In this document: piece after piece, positions 9,098 through 17,021 of the stretch | How positions within the stretch are numbered: position 1 is the first letter of the stretch | Layout of the letters: each line of letters begins with the position of its first letter | Source: JADJOY01 sp016713535 [NCBI: Deltaproteobacteria bacterium] | GTDB taxonomy: Bacteria; JADJOY01 | Reading direction: 5' to 3' | Assembly (NCBI GenBank): GCA_016713535.1 | Contig: JADJOY010000012.1 | Coordinates: 18,464-82,463, forward strand | DNA length: 64,000 nucleotides | Made by a program: the position numbers and the translations under genes | Notes under the pieces: model-generated | Database searches by the model: none | What the model was told of the DNA's origin: nothing | The model's input: only the letters and a program-made list of their open reading frames with translations

Positions 9098-10612
9098 TCA
9101 GGGTTTGCGCGCGACGATCTGTACCACGGCGCTCGTCCCGCCGTGGAACTTCCCCTCGTGGACGTCGCGGGCCTTCTCCTCGCCGACCACGAAGTCGAGC
9201 CCGGCGAGCTCGCGCCGCGCCGTGTCGAGGGAAAGCAGCATGTCCGGCGACGATGGCCCGCCGGTGCCGTATCCGAGCTGCTCGGGAGTGTAGGACTCGA
9301 GGATCAGCACGCCGCCCGGGCGCAGCGCGCCGACCACCTGGCGATGGAGGCGCTCGCGGAGCGCGCTCGGCGTGTGGCACCAGATCGACACGATCCCGTC
9401 CCAGCGCGCCACGCCGAGGTCGAACACGGAGAGATCGGAGACGATCGTCTCGATCGCCACGCCGTGCTTTGCCGCGAGGTCGCGCGCCTTCGCGAGCCCC
9501 ACCGACGAGCCGTCGACGCCGGTGACGCGGAAGCCGCGGCGCGCGAGGAACACCGCGTTTCGGCCCTCGCCTTCGGCGAGCGACAGCACCTCGCCGCCCG
9601 CGGGCAGGTAGCGCTCCGCGGTGGCGGCGAGGAAGTCGTTGGGCTCGGTGCCGTAGGCGAACTCGGGTCCCGCGTAGCGTTCATCCCACACGTGTCTTTC
9701 TCCTCGGGCGCGGCGTCGGCGCGGGTTTCGGCGTGGCCCGTCGCACGGGCGGCGCGCCGCGGGGACCTCGGTGCTCCCCGCGGCGAAGCGGAGCAGGAGC
9801 TCGTTCGCGAACCGCTCGCGCGGCGGCAGCGCGGCGAGATGCTCCTCGCGCTCGGCGAGGCCTTGCTGGATGAGCGCCGCGGTGGCCGCGCGCGCGCGCT
9901 CGTGGAGGCGCGCAACCGTGCGCGGGTCGTCGGCCAGGCTCGGATTCGCCGGGACCTCGATCGGCACGCCGCAGTGGAACGTGAGCGCTTGGGGCAGTGG
10001 CAGCAGGCCGACGCCGAGGTGGATCGGGGTCAGGTACTTCTCGCCGAAGAGCCGCAGGATCAGCGCGCCGAGCGGCGAGGCGCGGACCTCTTCGCGTGTG
10101 ACGACCTCGCGGTAGGTCTCGTCGATGCCGATGATCGCCATCGGCACGATCGGGGCGCCGGCACGGATCGCGCTGCGCACGAAGCCCGTGTGACCCTCCC
10201 AGGCGAGCCGGTAGCGCTCCGCGGCCGGCGCGAGCGCTTCGCGCGCGCCGCCCGGGCACGTGTAGACCAGCTCGCCGCGGGTGAGGAGCTTGTGAGCGAC
10301 CGCGGGCGTGCCGTGGCACGAGCCCACCGGCCGGAGCGCGCGGCGCTGCAACGCCGTGGCGAACAGCACGCGATCCGAGAGCGTGCGTAGCGTGCGGTGC
10401 GCGATCTCGTGGGCGCCGAGGAGCAGCGGCAAGAGCTCGTGGCCGAAGAGCCCGTGGTTCGCGGCGATGATCATGCCGCGCGCGCCGCGCAGGCGCTCGA
10501 AGCCGAAGTAGCGCGGCCGGAAGTAGGGGCGCAGCCGCGCCGCGAGCTCGAGAGTGCGGGCGTAGCCGCGCTCGTCGAGTGGCCAGTCGTAGGCGTCGGG
10601 ATCGAAGGTCAT
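9098..10612 (-). CDS. Lysophospholipid/DGAT2-like acyltransferase joined to TehB-like methyltransferase
   Basis: The frame is continuous over 504 codons. The first part, about 280 residues, resembles DGAT2 or phytyl-ester-synthase type acyltransferases: it has an ANHGLFGHE motif in place of the usual NHxxxxD, and a PGGAREAL block. The last 197 residues are a class I SAM-dependent methyltransferase, starting WDERYA and with the SAM-binding EGEGRNAVFLA glycine motif. An Arg/Pro-rich linker joins them. An internal GTG with a good Shine-Dalgarno sits exactly at the usual methyltransferase start, so a fused protein, a separately initiated methyltransferase, or both are possible. The acyltransferase lacks the Asp of the HX4D motif, having His there. 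Substrates are unknown. Confidence 0.75.
   Translation of the reverse strand: MTFDPDAYDWPLDERGYARTLELAARLRPYFRPRYFGFERLRGARGMIIAANHGLFGHELLPLLLGAHEIAHRTLRTLSDRVLFATALQRRALRPVGSCHGTPAVAHKLLTRGELVYTCPGGAREALAPAAERYRLAWEGHTGFVRSAIRAGAPIVPMAIIGIDETYREVVTREEVRASPLGALILRLFGEKYLTPIHLGVGLLPLPQALTFHCGVPIEVPANPSLADDPRTVARLHERARAATAALIQQGLAEREEHLAALPPRERFANELLLRFAAGSTEVPAARRPCDGPRRNPRRRRARGERHVWDERYAGPEFAYGTEPNDFLAATAERYLPAGGEVLSLAEGEGRNAVFLARRGFRVTGVDGSSVGLAKARDLAAKHGVAIETIVSDLSVFDLGVARWDGIVSIWCHTPSALRERLHRQVVGALRPGGVLILESYTPEQLGYGTGGPSSPDMLLSLDTARRELAGLDFVVGEEKARDVHEGKFHGGTSAVVQIVARKP
9689..9705 (-). promoter_or_regulatory. Internal ribosome-binding site and GTG start of the methyltransferase part
   Basis: On the minus strand GAGGAG (9705-9700) lies eight bases before GTG (9691-9689). 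That GTG opens the segment WDERYA, the usual beginning of stand-alone TehB-like methyltransferases. It is in frame with the upstream acyltransferase, with no stop between them. Confidence 0.5.
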
Positions 10613-10720
10613 GCGGGCGGGCGGGGGCGCGCGTGTCGCCGCGCGCCGCGGAGCCTAGCAGGCTGGTCGACCAGGGAAGTCGAGCGCGGCCGCGGGACTC
10701 GAGACCGGTGACGATCGGCT

Positions 10721-10746
10721 GGAGGGCGCCCGCTTCGTCGGGCGCC
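10721..10746 (+). repeat. GGAGGG-type hairpin repeat
   Basis: GGAGGG leads into an 8-bp perfect inverted repeat, GGCGCCCG and CGGGCGCC, around a CTTCGT loop. It is one copy of the intergenic hairpin family described in the findings. It lies upstream of the acyltransferase gene and downstream of the SDR fusion, both on the minus strand. Confidence 0.75.
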
Positions 10747-10794
10747 GGCGATCGACCGGGACTGCGCGGCGGATGCGCTGCCGACTCAGCCGGC

Positions 10795-10853
10795 GACGGG
10801 GGATGGAACCCCCGTCGGTACATCGCTTTCGTAGCGCGGGGGGCTCCGTCCCG
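10795..10853 (-). repeat. Compound three-hairpin repeat, reverse orientation, partly degenerate
   Basis: Read on the minus strand this segment matches the triple-hairpin elements near 34.5 and 34.8 kb. GACGGGGG and CCCCCGTC pair perfectly around a six-base loop (10795-10816). A short central hairpin and a G-run/C-run hairpin with an ACGGAG-type loop follow. Only the first hairpin is intact here. It ends just before the stop of the SDR fusion gene and could act in transcription termination. Confidence 0.65.
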
Positions 10854-10860
10854 CCCGCCG

Positions 10861-12471
10861 TCAGCGGTCGGCGGGCGCGTCCGACCGGGCCACCGCCTCT
10901 TGCGCCTGCCACTCGCCCTGACGGGCGAGGGCGAGCTTGGGCTCGCGCTGGCGCACGCGCGCGACCTCGCCGGCGACGGTGTGCATCGAGCGCGGCAGGT
11001 TGGTCTCCTGCAACCGCACGGCGACGAAGTCGGGGAGGCCGCTCACGCTGATGTGGATCGACATTAGGCCGATCGTCCTGCCGCTCGCCTCGTCCCACGC
11101 GAAGCGCCAGTAGCCGTCGTTGGCGTCGAAGTCGCCGCGGGTCTGTCGCCACGCGTTCCAGAGCTTCGCCGGGTCGCGGCGGGTGCGCGACCAGTACTCG
11201 AAGCGCGGCACCGGCCAGCCCACGTTTGCGACGCCGTGGACGCTGAGCCCATCGTCGTGGGTGGCGACGGTCTCGTAGACCTCGTTCTCCTCGAAGAGCC
11301 GCGCCAGCGTCGCAGGTTCGGTGACGATCGCGAACAGCTCGGTCGGAGTCGCGTCGAAGAGGAAGAGCGCCTCCGCGCGGCGCCCCTCCGCGCCCAGGTC
11401 GGTGGAGCGAGTGACGACCTCGCCGGCGAGGAGCCGCGCTCGCTCGGCGGTGCCGACCTCGATCAGTGGAGGCACCGGCGGCAGCGCCGCGGCCTCGGTG
11501 GTCCGAGACGGAGCGGTGTCGGTCGCGGCCGCCGCCGCGGCGACGTGCGGTGCGCCGAGCGCGCCGGAGAGCGCGACGAGGAGCGCAGCGGCCAGCACGC
11601 GTGGCACGCCCACCGAGCGCGCGATCGTCCAGCGGAATAGCTGGTTCGGCAGCAGGGCGCGGAGCCCGAGCACTGCCTTCGCGTCGACGCCCACGTGGTA
11701 GCGCAGCCGCGGTCGCCTCGCGGTCGCCGCGCGGCGGATGGTGCGGCTCACCTGGCTCGCAGCCGGCATGAGGTGAGCGAGCCGTGCTTGTCGCGCCTCC
11801 AGCGCGACGACGATGTCGCGGTACGGGCTCCCCTCGGGTGTTGCGCGCACCAGGCTGCCCTTGTCGAACTCGGTGCGGTGGGCGCCCGGCTCGACGAGCG
11901 AGAAGTGGATCCCGAACGGCGCGAGCTCGTAGTGCCAGGCCTCGGTGAGTCCCTCGAGGCCGAACTTGCTCGCGTGGTAGGCGCCGAAGAGCGGAAACGA
12001 GATCCGCCCGCCCATCGACGACACGTTGATGATCCGCCCACTGCGCTGGGCGCGCATCATCGGCAGGAACGCCTTGGTGGTCTCGGCGACGCCCACGAGG
12101 TTGGTCTCGAGCTGGGCGCGGAGCTGCTCGGCGCTCACGTCCTCGAGCGCGCCCGCGAGCCCATAGCCGGCGTTGTTCACGAGTACGTCGAGGCGCTGGT
12201 GACGCTCGCGCACGTGCTCGGCGGCGCGAGCGATGCTCGCGGCGTCGGTGACGTCGAGCGGCCACACGTCGAGCTCGACGCCCGCCGCGCGCGCCGTGTC
12301 GTCGAGGGCCCCGCGCTTGGCGAGGTTGCGCATCGTGGCGACGACGGTGAAGCCGCTGCGCGCCAGCTCGATGGCCGTGTCGAGGCCGATGCCGCTCGAG
12401 GTGCCGGTGACGAGCGCGACGCGCGCCGTGCCGGGGTTGGAGGTGCGGGCATCGGGGGTGGTGGTGGTCAT
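10861..12471 (-). CDS. Short-chain dehydrogenase fused to SRPBCC/START-like domain
   Basis: Residues 1 to about 285 are a classical SDR. They show a TGTSSGIG cofactor loop, NNAGYG, a catalytic Ser in NVSSMGG and YHASK as the Tyr/Lys pair. This half probably oxidises or reduces an alcohol or ketone with NAD(P). A hydrophobic Ala/Leu-rich segment then resembles a membrane helix or a buried signal sequence. The last 200 residues look like an SRPBCC (START-like) lipid- or ligand-binding domain. No internal start with a ribosome site was found at the junction, so a true fusion is likely. The start ATG has GGAAG upstream. The ArsR gene lies just upstream on the same strand, and the intergenic gap carries an operator array (12519-12552), which suggests ArsR control. 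Confidence 0.8.
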   Translation of the reverse strand: MTTTTPDARTSNPGTARVALVTGTSSGIGLDTAIELARSGFTVVATMRNLAKRGALDDTARAAGVELDVWPLDVTDAASIARAAEHVRERHQRLDVLVNNAGYGLAGALEDVSAEQLRAQLETNLVGVAETTKAFLPMMRAQRSGRIINVSSMGGRISFPLFGAYHASKFGLEGLTEAWHYELAPFGIHFSLVEPGAHRTEFDKGSLVRATPEGSPYRDIVVALEARQARLAHLMPAASQVSRTIRRAATARRPRLRYHVGVDAKAVLGLRALLPNQLFRWTIARSVGVPRVLAAALLVALSGALGAPHVAAAAAATDTAPSRTTEAAALPPVPPLIEVGTAERARLLAGEVVTRSTDLGAEGRRAEALFLFDATPTELFAIVTEPATLARLFEENEVYETVATHDDGLSVHGVANVGWPVPRFEYWSRTRRDPAKLWNAWRQTRGDFDANDGYWRFAWDEASGRTIGLMSIHISVSGLPDFVAVRLQETNLPRSMHTVAGEVARVRQREPKLALARQGEWQAQEAVARSDAPADR

Positions 12472-12518
12472 GGCGATCTTCCTTTCGGCGTCGATCCCGG
12501 ATCGACGGGTTCGCTCAG

Positions 12519-12552
12519 TTCGATGTTTCGACGATTCGATGGATGTCGAACT
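12519..12552 (-). promoter_or_regulatory. ArsR-type operator array, copy A (SDR promoter)
   Basis: Three direct TTCGA half-sites start at 12519, 12527 and 12535, exactly 8 bp apart. An inverted TCGAA follows at 12546, so the last pair forms TTCGA-N6-TCGAA. The 34-bp block matches copy B upstream of the arsR-like gene at 27 of 34 positions. It lies about 50-80 bp upstream of the SDR start. A run of eight A residues on the plus strand (12561-12568) lies between it and the end of the regulator gene and may be part of a terminator for that gene. Confidence 0.7.
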
Positions 12553-12577
12553 AAGTCGGCAAAAAAAAGGGCAGCGC

Positions 12578-12889
12578 TCAGGCCTTGGCCGCGAAGAAGC
12601 GCTGCAGCTCGGTGAGGGCGCCTTCGTCGAGCTCGACGCGCAGGAACTTGCCGTCGCGCTCGGTGCGCACCAGCCCCGCGTTCACCAGCTCCTTCATGTG
12701 GTGCGAGACCGTGGGCGCGCCGATCGACAGTCGCTCGACGATCGCGGTGAGCGAGCAGCTCGTGTCGCGTGCTCCGCGCTGGTAACCCACTCCATCGGCG
12801 CGCGCACGCAGCATCTCGGTGAAGAGCTGGAACCGGTTCGGGTTCCCCAGCGCCTTGAACATCTTCACCAGCCGCTCGTTGCTCTTCAT
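12578..12889 (-). CDS. ArsR-family winged-helix regulator
   Basis: This is a small 103-residue DNA-binding protein. It starts MKSNERLVKMFKALGNPNRF and has the ArsR winged-helix core: a helix-turn-helix with APTVSHHMKELVNAGLV, then a wing with ERDGKFLRVEL. The frame extends upstream to 13048, but the added residues are unlike the family, and ATG at 12889 is preceded by a GAGAGCGAG purine tract. The Cys in DTSCSLT is a single thiol; no CxC metal site is visible, so the signal is unknown. Matching TTCGA arrays before this gene and before the SDR gene suggest autoregulation and control of the SDR fusion. Confidence 0.88.
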   Translation of the reverse strand: MKSNERLVKMFKALGNPNRFQLFTEMLRARADGVGYQRGARDTSCSLTAIVERLSIGAPTVSHHMKELVNAGLVRTERDGKFLRVELDEGALTELQRFFAAKA

Positions 12890-12947
12890 CGCTCGCTCTC
12901 GTTCTCGCTCTGCTTCGCGCGCGCTCGATCCCGGGGAAGCGTTTCGC

Positions 12948-12981
12948 TTCGACGTTTCGATGATTCGATAATGATCGAACT
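12948..12981 (-). promoter_or_regulatory. ArsR-type operator array, copy B (autoregulatory)
   Basis: Direct TTCGA half-sites at 12948, 12956 and 12964 are spaced 8 bp apart, with inverted TCGAA at 12975, giving TTCGA-N6-TCGAA. Spacing and order are identical to copy A. It lies about 60-90 bp upstream of the ArsR start codon, a position that would overlap its promoter. Confidence 0.7.
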
Positions 12982-13049
12982 GATGGCCGGTGTCAAGGGC
13001 GCCGCGCTCGACGGTCCTCGAACGCTCCACGGCGTGGCGCGAGACCACC

Positions 13050-13688
13050 TCAGGTCGGCTTCGAGCCCGGCGTGACGGCGCGTGGGGATCGGCCGCGCTG
13101 CTCGAGGCCCGCGAGGAGCAGCGCCAGCAACTCCTCGGCCGGGTCGTCGTCGGCCCACAGCCTGTCGCCGAGCTCGCCGAGGCAGAACCGCACCACCGTG
13201 ACCGCGAGGAAGGTCAGCAGGATGCCGCGCACCGGCGCGTCGGCGGGCAGCGAGGTGGCGCCGCGAAGCGAGCGCTCGATCTTGTCGAGCATGGGGACCA
13301 TGACCAGCGCGATCGGGGTCAGGGCGACGCTGTTTTGCTGCATGGCCTCGGACATGATCACCCGCACCAGTCGCGGGTGCTGGTGGGCCATGCGACGCAC
13401 GACCTCGACCACAGCGGAGAAGCGGTCGGCGGCGGCGTCGTGGGACAACATCGCCTCGACGGCCTCGTCCCGGGTCCGCATCAAGAGCCGGGTGATCACC
13501 TCCTCGAGGAGCTGCTCCTTGCTCTCGAAGTGGTGCAGCAGCGACGGCGCGCGGATGCCGATCGCGTCCGCGATCTGCTGAAGCGAGGTTCCGTCGACCC
13601 CCTTCTCGTCGAAGAGCCGTTCCGCTGCATCGAGGGCACGAGTTCGGGTGTCCGGCGCGTCGGACTTGCTGTTCTTGGGCTTCGGCAT
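13050..13688 (-). CDS. TetR/AcrR-family transcriptional regulator
   Basis: The 212-residue protein has an N-terminal TetR helix-turn-helix: ALDAAERLFDEKG, then TSLQQIADAIGI and a recognition helix ending SLLHHFESKEQLL. It is followed by an all-helical ligand-binding region. The start at 13688 was chosen because residues encoded upstream are Pro-rich and unlike TetR N-termini. A long inverted repeat at 13752-13797 is a candidate own operator. The target is unclear, since the neighbouring genes are the ArsR/SDR pair downstream and a membrane protein on the opposite strand. Confidence 0.88.
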   Translation of the reverse strand: MPKPKNSKSDAPDTRTRALDAAERLFDEKGVDGTSLQQIADAIGIRAPSLLHHFESKEQLLEEVITRLLMRTRDEAVEAMLSHDAAADRFSAVVEVVRRMAHQHPRLVRVIMSEAMQQNSVALTPIALVMVPMLDKIERSLRGATSLPADAPVRGILLTFLAVTVVRFCLGELGDRLWADDDPAEELLALLLAGLEQRGRSPRAVTPGSKPT

Positions 13689-13751
13689 GGGGACGGTCTG
13701 CGGCTGGGGTCCAGGGGATGGTGGGTAGGTGGGAGTGCCGACCAGCGGATC

Positions 13752-13797
13752 GCGCGAGGGATTTGACCATTCCTGACAGTTTTCGGTCACCTCGCGC
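13752..13797. promoter_or_regulatory. Long inverted repeat upstream of tetR-like gene
   Basis: The left arm is GCGCGAGG (13752-13759), four bases, then TGACC (13764-13768). The right arm is GGTCA (13785-13789) running into CCTCGCGC (13790-13797). The arms pair over 13 bp with one four-base bulge. The element lies 64-109 bp upstream of the TetR start, in a locally less G+C-rich stretch, as expected of an operator or promoter. Confidence 0.5.
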
Positions 13798-14218
13798 AAG
13801 TGGGGGCGGCGATTTGTCACGATGAGTTACCGAACGGTTGCAAAGGCCGACCTCGAGCGGTGCCAAGAGCGCTCCGAACGCTTCGCTCGAAAGAGGTGCT
13901 CCGGTTAGATCTCCCTAACGTCAGTCGGATAATTGACGATGTTGATTCTGAGTCATGGCCCGTTGGGCGCCAGCTCGAAACGCCACCTCGACAGAAATGC
14001 GTATCGCCGGACGGGCCAACGCGCTAGATCGGGCAGGTTGCGCTCGCGGTTGACGGTCCGGCGGCGCGGAGAAGACCGATCGATACAGGTGTTTCTCTTC
14101 TCGTGATGTCGCCTGGTGGCACCTTCGCTCCGCGACCGCGCCCGACCACGGCGCCACCTTCGAGCCCGGGTGCGGCGTGCACGATGCCTGCACGACGCCG
14201 GACGAGGGTGGGCGCGGA
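13798..14218. other. Non-coding gap with CGTCA inverted repeat
   Basis: No convincing gene is seen. The stretch is less G+C-rich than its surroundings. It contains CGTCA (13919-13923) and TGACG (13934-13938) as an inverted repeat with a ten-base spacer, next to GTTAG...TAAC. These could form a regulator site for either flanking gene. Confidence 0.35.
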
Positions 14219-15535
14219 ATGGCGCGTGACCCGAGCCTTCGTCGATCCCGCCTCGCCACCTCGGTCTTTCGCCTGAGCTACGGCCTGCTCGCGGCACCGG
14301 TGCTGGCGGCGCTGGCGGTTGCGAACGCACGGCTCGCCGCGGGCGGCGATCCCCTGAGCGCCGGGGCCGCGGAGCGACGCGACGATCTCGTCCCTCGCCT
14401 GGCGTTCCTGGAGGACGAGCTCGACCAAGGCGCGGGCGAGCGCATGCAGCGGCTCTTTCCCGAGGGCTACGTGTTCATGCACGCGCTCTACGGGCTCGCG
14501 TGGGCGAACGTGGCGATCGCGCATGGTGCGGCCGAGCCGGCGCTGCGCGAGCGGGGTGTCGCGGAGGCGCGCTGGGCCGCCGAGCGGATCGACTCCGACG
14601 CGGGGCGGGCGTCGTTCGATCCCTCGCTCGATCCGCCGCTCGGGATGTTCTTCACCTCGTGGTCGAGCGTGGTGCGCGCCGGCGTGGTGCTCGCGTCGAG
14701 CGCGGGCGGGGTGCGACTCGACGACGCCGCGGCGCTCGCGCACGCATGCGAGGCCATCGAGGCGGCGCTCGCGTCGCGGGCGACGCCGTTCCCTCCGTCC
14801 TATCCGGACCGCGCGTGGCCCGCCGACGCGTTCCCCGGGATGGTTGTGCTCCGGGCTTGTGACGAACGCCTCGAGGCTCGACACGGCGCGACCCGCGCAT
14901 GGTGGCTGCGCGCGGTGCGCGCGCGCCTCGACCCGGAGACGGGTCTGGTGCCGCACTCGTGCAGCGCGGCGAGCGGCGCGCCCGGTGTCCAGCCGCGCGG
15001 CGGCTCGTCGGCGCTCATGCTGCGCTTCTGGCCGGAGCTCGACGCGCCTCTCGCGGCCGAGCAATACGCGCTCTTTCGCGCTGCGTTCGTGGACACGCGC
15101 CTCGGCCTTCCCGCGGTGCTCGAGTACCGTCGTGGCGTCGCGGGCCGGGGCGACGTCGACTCGGGACCGCTGCTGCTCGGAGTGAGCCTGCCCGGCAGCG
15201 CGGTGGCGATCGGCGCCGCGTTGCGCGCCGGCGATTCGCCGCTCGCGCGCGCGCTGGGCGTCGAGAGCGAGGCGTTCGGGCTCTCGCTCGATGTCGCCGG
15301 GAAGAAGCGCCAGCTCCTCGGGCTGATGCCGATCGGCGACGCGTTCGTGACCTGGTCGTGGTCGGCGACGCCGTGGTTCGGGGAGGCGGTGGCCTTGCCG
15401 GACGATGTCGCGGGGAAGCCGGGCGGTGCGCGCTGGCCGCTCGTGGTGGCCTCGCTCGCGCTCGCGGCGGCGCTTGCCTGGCCGCTCACGCTCGAGGTCC
15501 AGGTCCGCGCGCGCGCAGGCGCGTCCCATCGATAG
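14219..15535 (+). CDS. Conserved-looking membrane-anchored protein of unknown function
   Basis: The family is not recognised. The protein is about 438 residues, with one hydrophobic helix near the N-terminus (LSYGLLAAPVLAALAV) and one at the C-terminus (PLVVASLALAAALAWPL). The middle is Ala/Leu/Trp-rich helical sequence with aromatic/acidic motifs such as PEGYVF, FFTSWSS and GDVDSGPLLLG. That pattern recalls alpha/alpha-toroid enzymes such as linalool dehydratase/isomerase-like or terpene-type proteins, but this is weak. ATG at 14219 was preferred over the upstream ATG at 14177 because the transmembrane helix then sits in the usual position. The GH-A-like lipoprotein gene follows on the same strand. 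Confidence 0.6.
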   Translation: MARDPSLRRSRLATSVFRLSYGLLAAPVLAALAVANARLAAGGDPLSAGAAERRDDLVPRLAFLEDELDQGAGERMQRLFPEGYVFMHALYGLAWANVAIAHGAAEPALRERGVAEARWAAERIDSDAGRASFDPSLDPPLGMFFTSWSSVVRAGVVLASSAGGVRLDDAAALAHACEAIEAALASRATPFPPSYPDRAWPADAFPGMVVLRACDERLEARHGATRAWWLRAVRARLDPETGLVPHSCSAASGAPGVQPRGGSSALMLRFWPELDAPLAAEQYALFRAAFVDTRLGLPAVLEYRRGVAGRGDVDSGPLLLGVSLPGSAVAIGAALRAGDSPLARALGVESEAFGLSLDVAGKKRQLLGLMPIGDAFVTWSWSATPWFGEAVALPDDVAGKPGGARWPLVVASLALAAALAWPLTLEVQVRARAGASHR

Positions 15536-15602
15536 CGGCGGCGGTCGCGCGCGAATGGGGCGTCGACCCGGAACGGGATCCGGAGCGACAATCGCGGCCG
15601 CC

Positions 15603-16922
15603 ATGCGAACACGTTCGTTTCGAACGGCGGCCGTGGTGGGTACGTGGCTCGCCCTGGCCGCTTCCTCCTGCTCGTCCGGTGTCGCGCCGGACGACACCTT
15701 CCCGCGCCGCCTGCCGGAGTTCGTGTTCGGCTCGGCCGCCACCGACATCGACACTGGCGCCATGGCGACGGCCGCGATGATCGGCTACCGCTGGGTCCGG
15801 GTGCCGATTCGCTGGGCGATGCTCGAGCCGACCGTCACCGTCAAGCCCACGCTGACCCGCGCCGAGCTCGCCGCGAACCCGACCCTCGTGGACGCCTTCG
15901 CGCGCCGCGCCGACTGGTCGATCCCGGACGCCACGCTCACCCGCGCCGCCGACCTGGGTCTCGCGGTGATCGGCTTCGTGGGGGCTTCGTCGCCGCCGCG
16001 TCTCGATGGCGTCGAGCTCGATCCGGCGAGCCTCGGCGCGGACACCTACATCGCGTGCCAGGCGCTCGCGACGCAGGCAATCGTCGAACGCTATGGCCGC
16101 GCTCGCGCCGGCGCGCCCGACGGGGCGCCGACGATCGCGCTGTGGCAGACCGAAAACGAGCTCAACATCTCGCCGGCAGCGACGATCATCGGCTGGCGCC
16201 GCCCCGCCGGCCCGCTCGCGTTCCTCGGCTCGCCGTGGGCGAGCTTCGACTTCCAGACCGAGCTGCTGCGTGCCCTGCGCGAGGCGGTGATCGCCGGCGA
16301 TCCGCGCGCGATCACCGAGACCAACCTCTCGACCGACATGAGCGACACCTTCAACACCACCTTCGGCCGCCCCGGCTGGGAGGACGCGGTGGTGGCGTGG
16401 CGCGAGCTGGTCGACGTCATCGGCCTCGACACGTACCCCAACTACTACGCGGCCGAGCCCGTGGACGGCACGATCGTCGGCGCGCGCGTCGCGCGCATCC
16501 GCGAGCTGGCGTTACCCGGCCAGCAGGTGATGGTGGTCGAGACCAACTACCCGAACGGGCCCGCCGCGCGCGGCTACAGCCCGGCGGCACAGGCGCGCTA
16601 CCTCGAGGACGCGTGGACGTCGTCGCGCGACGCGGGCGTGGCGGGGTTCCTGCCCTTCGCCATCGCCGATGGCAGCGGCGCCGACCCCGACTTCAGCGCG
16701 CAGGATCAGGCGAACCTCGACGTGCTCGGCCGGGCCTTGCGTGGCGGTGACCTCCTCGCCCTCGCGCTGCTCTTCCTGACCCAGAACGACTGGCTGACGA
16801 ACCGCATGCCGGCGCTCACCCAGACGGTCGAGGGGCGCTGGGGTGTCTACGGGCCGAGCGGCGAGGCGCTGCCCGCGCTCGACGTGGTGCGCGCGATCGC
16901 CGCCGAGACCGCGGGGCGGTAG
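15603..16922 (+). CDS. Putative glycoside hydrolase (clan GH-A-like) lipoprotein
   Basis: The 439-residue protein starts with a lipoprotein signal, with lipobox residues ASSC. The rest reads as a TIM-barrel glycosidase. RWVRVPIRWAMLEP resembles an early barrel strand. TENELN would carry the acid/base Glu after Asn on strand 4, and VMVVETNYP would carry the nucleophile Glu on strand 7. GYSPAAQARYLED is typical of bacterial arabinogalactanase or GH39/GH53-like proteins. Cell-surface carbohydrate cleavage is therefore plausible; the substrate cannot be told. ATG 15603 was chosen because the signal peptide begins there. Confidence 0.7.
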   Translation: MRTRSFRTAAVVGTWLALAASSCSSGVAPDDTFPRRLPEFVFGSAATDIDTGAMATAAMIGYRWVRVPIRWAMLEPTVTVKPTLTRAELAANPTLVDAFARRADWSIPDATLTRAADLGLAVIGFVGASSPPRLDGVELDPASLGADTYIACQALATQAIVERYGRARAGAPDGAPTIALWQTENELNISPAATIIGWRRPAGPLAFLGSPWASFDFQTELLRALREAVIAGDPRAITETNLSTDMSDTFNTTFGRPGWEDAVVAWRELVDVIGLDTYPNYYAAEPVDGTIVGARVARIRELALPGQQVMVVETNYPNGPAARGYSPAAQARYLEDAWTSSRDAGVAGFLPFAIADGSGADPDFSAQDQANLDVLGRALRGGDLLALALLFLTQNDWLTNRMPALTQTVEGRWGVYGPSGEALPALDVVRAIAAETAGR

Positions 16923-16975
16923 GGGCGCGAGCCGGACCGGGATCGACGGACCGGGCGACGCACACGTCACGTCCG

Positions 16976-17005
16976 TATCGCCGGGCACGCAACGCGTGCC
17001 CCTCC
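16976..17005 (-). repeat. GGGGCACGC-type hairpin repeat
   Basis: GGGCACGC and GCGTGCCC pair around an AAC loop, flanked on the minus strand by GGAGG on one side and GGCGATA on the other. It is the same module as at 34.4, 34.7, 37.5, 57.8 and 59.2 kb. It lies between two convergent genes and may serve as a terminator. Confidence 0.7.
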
Positions 17006-17021
17006 CGACCGGCGTCCACGG

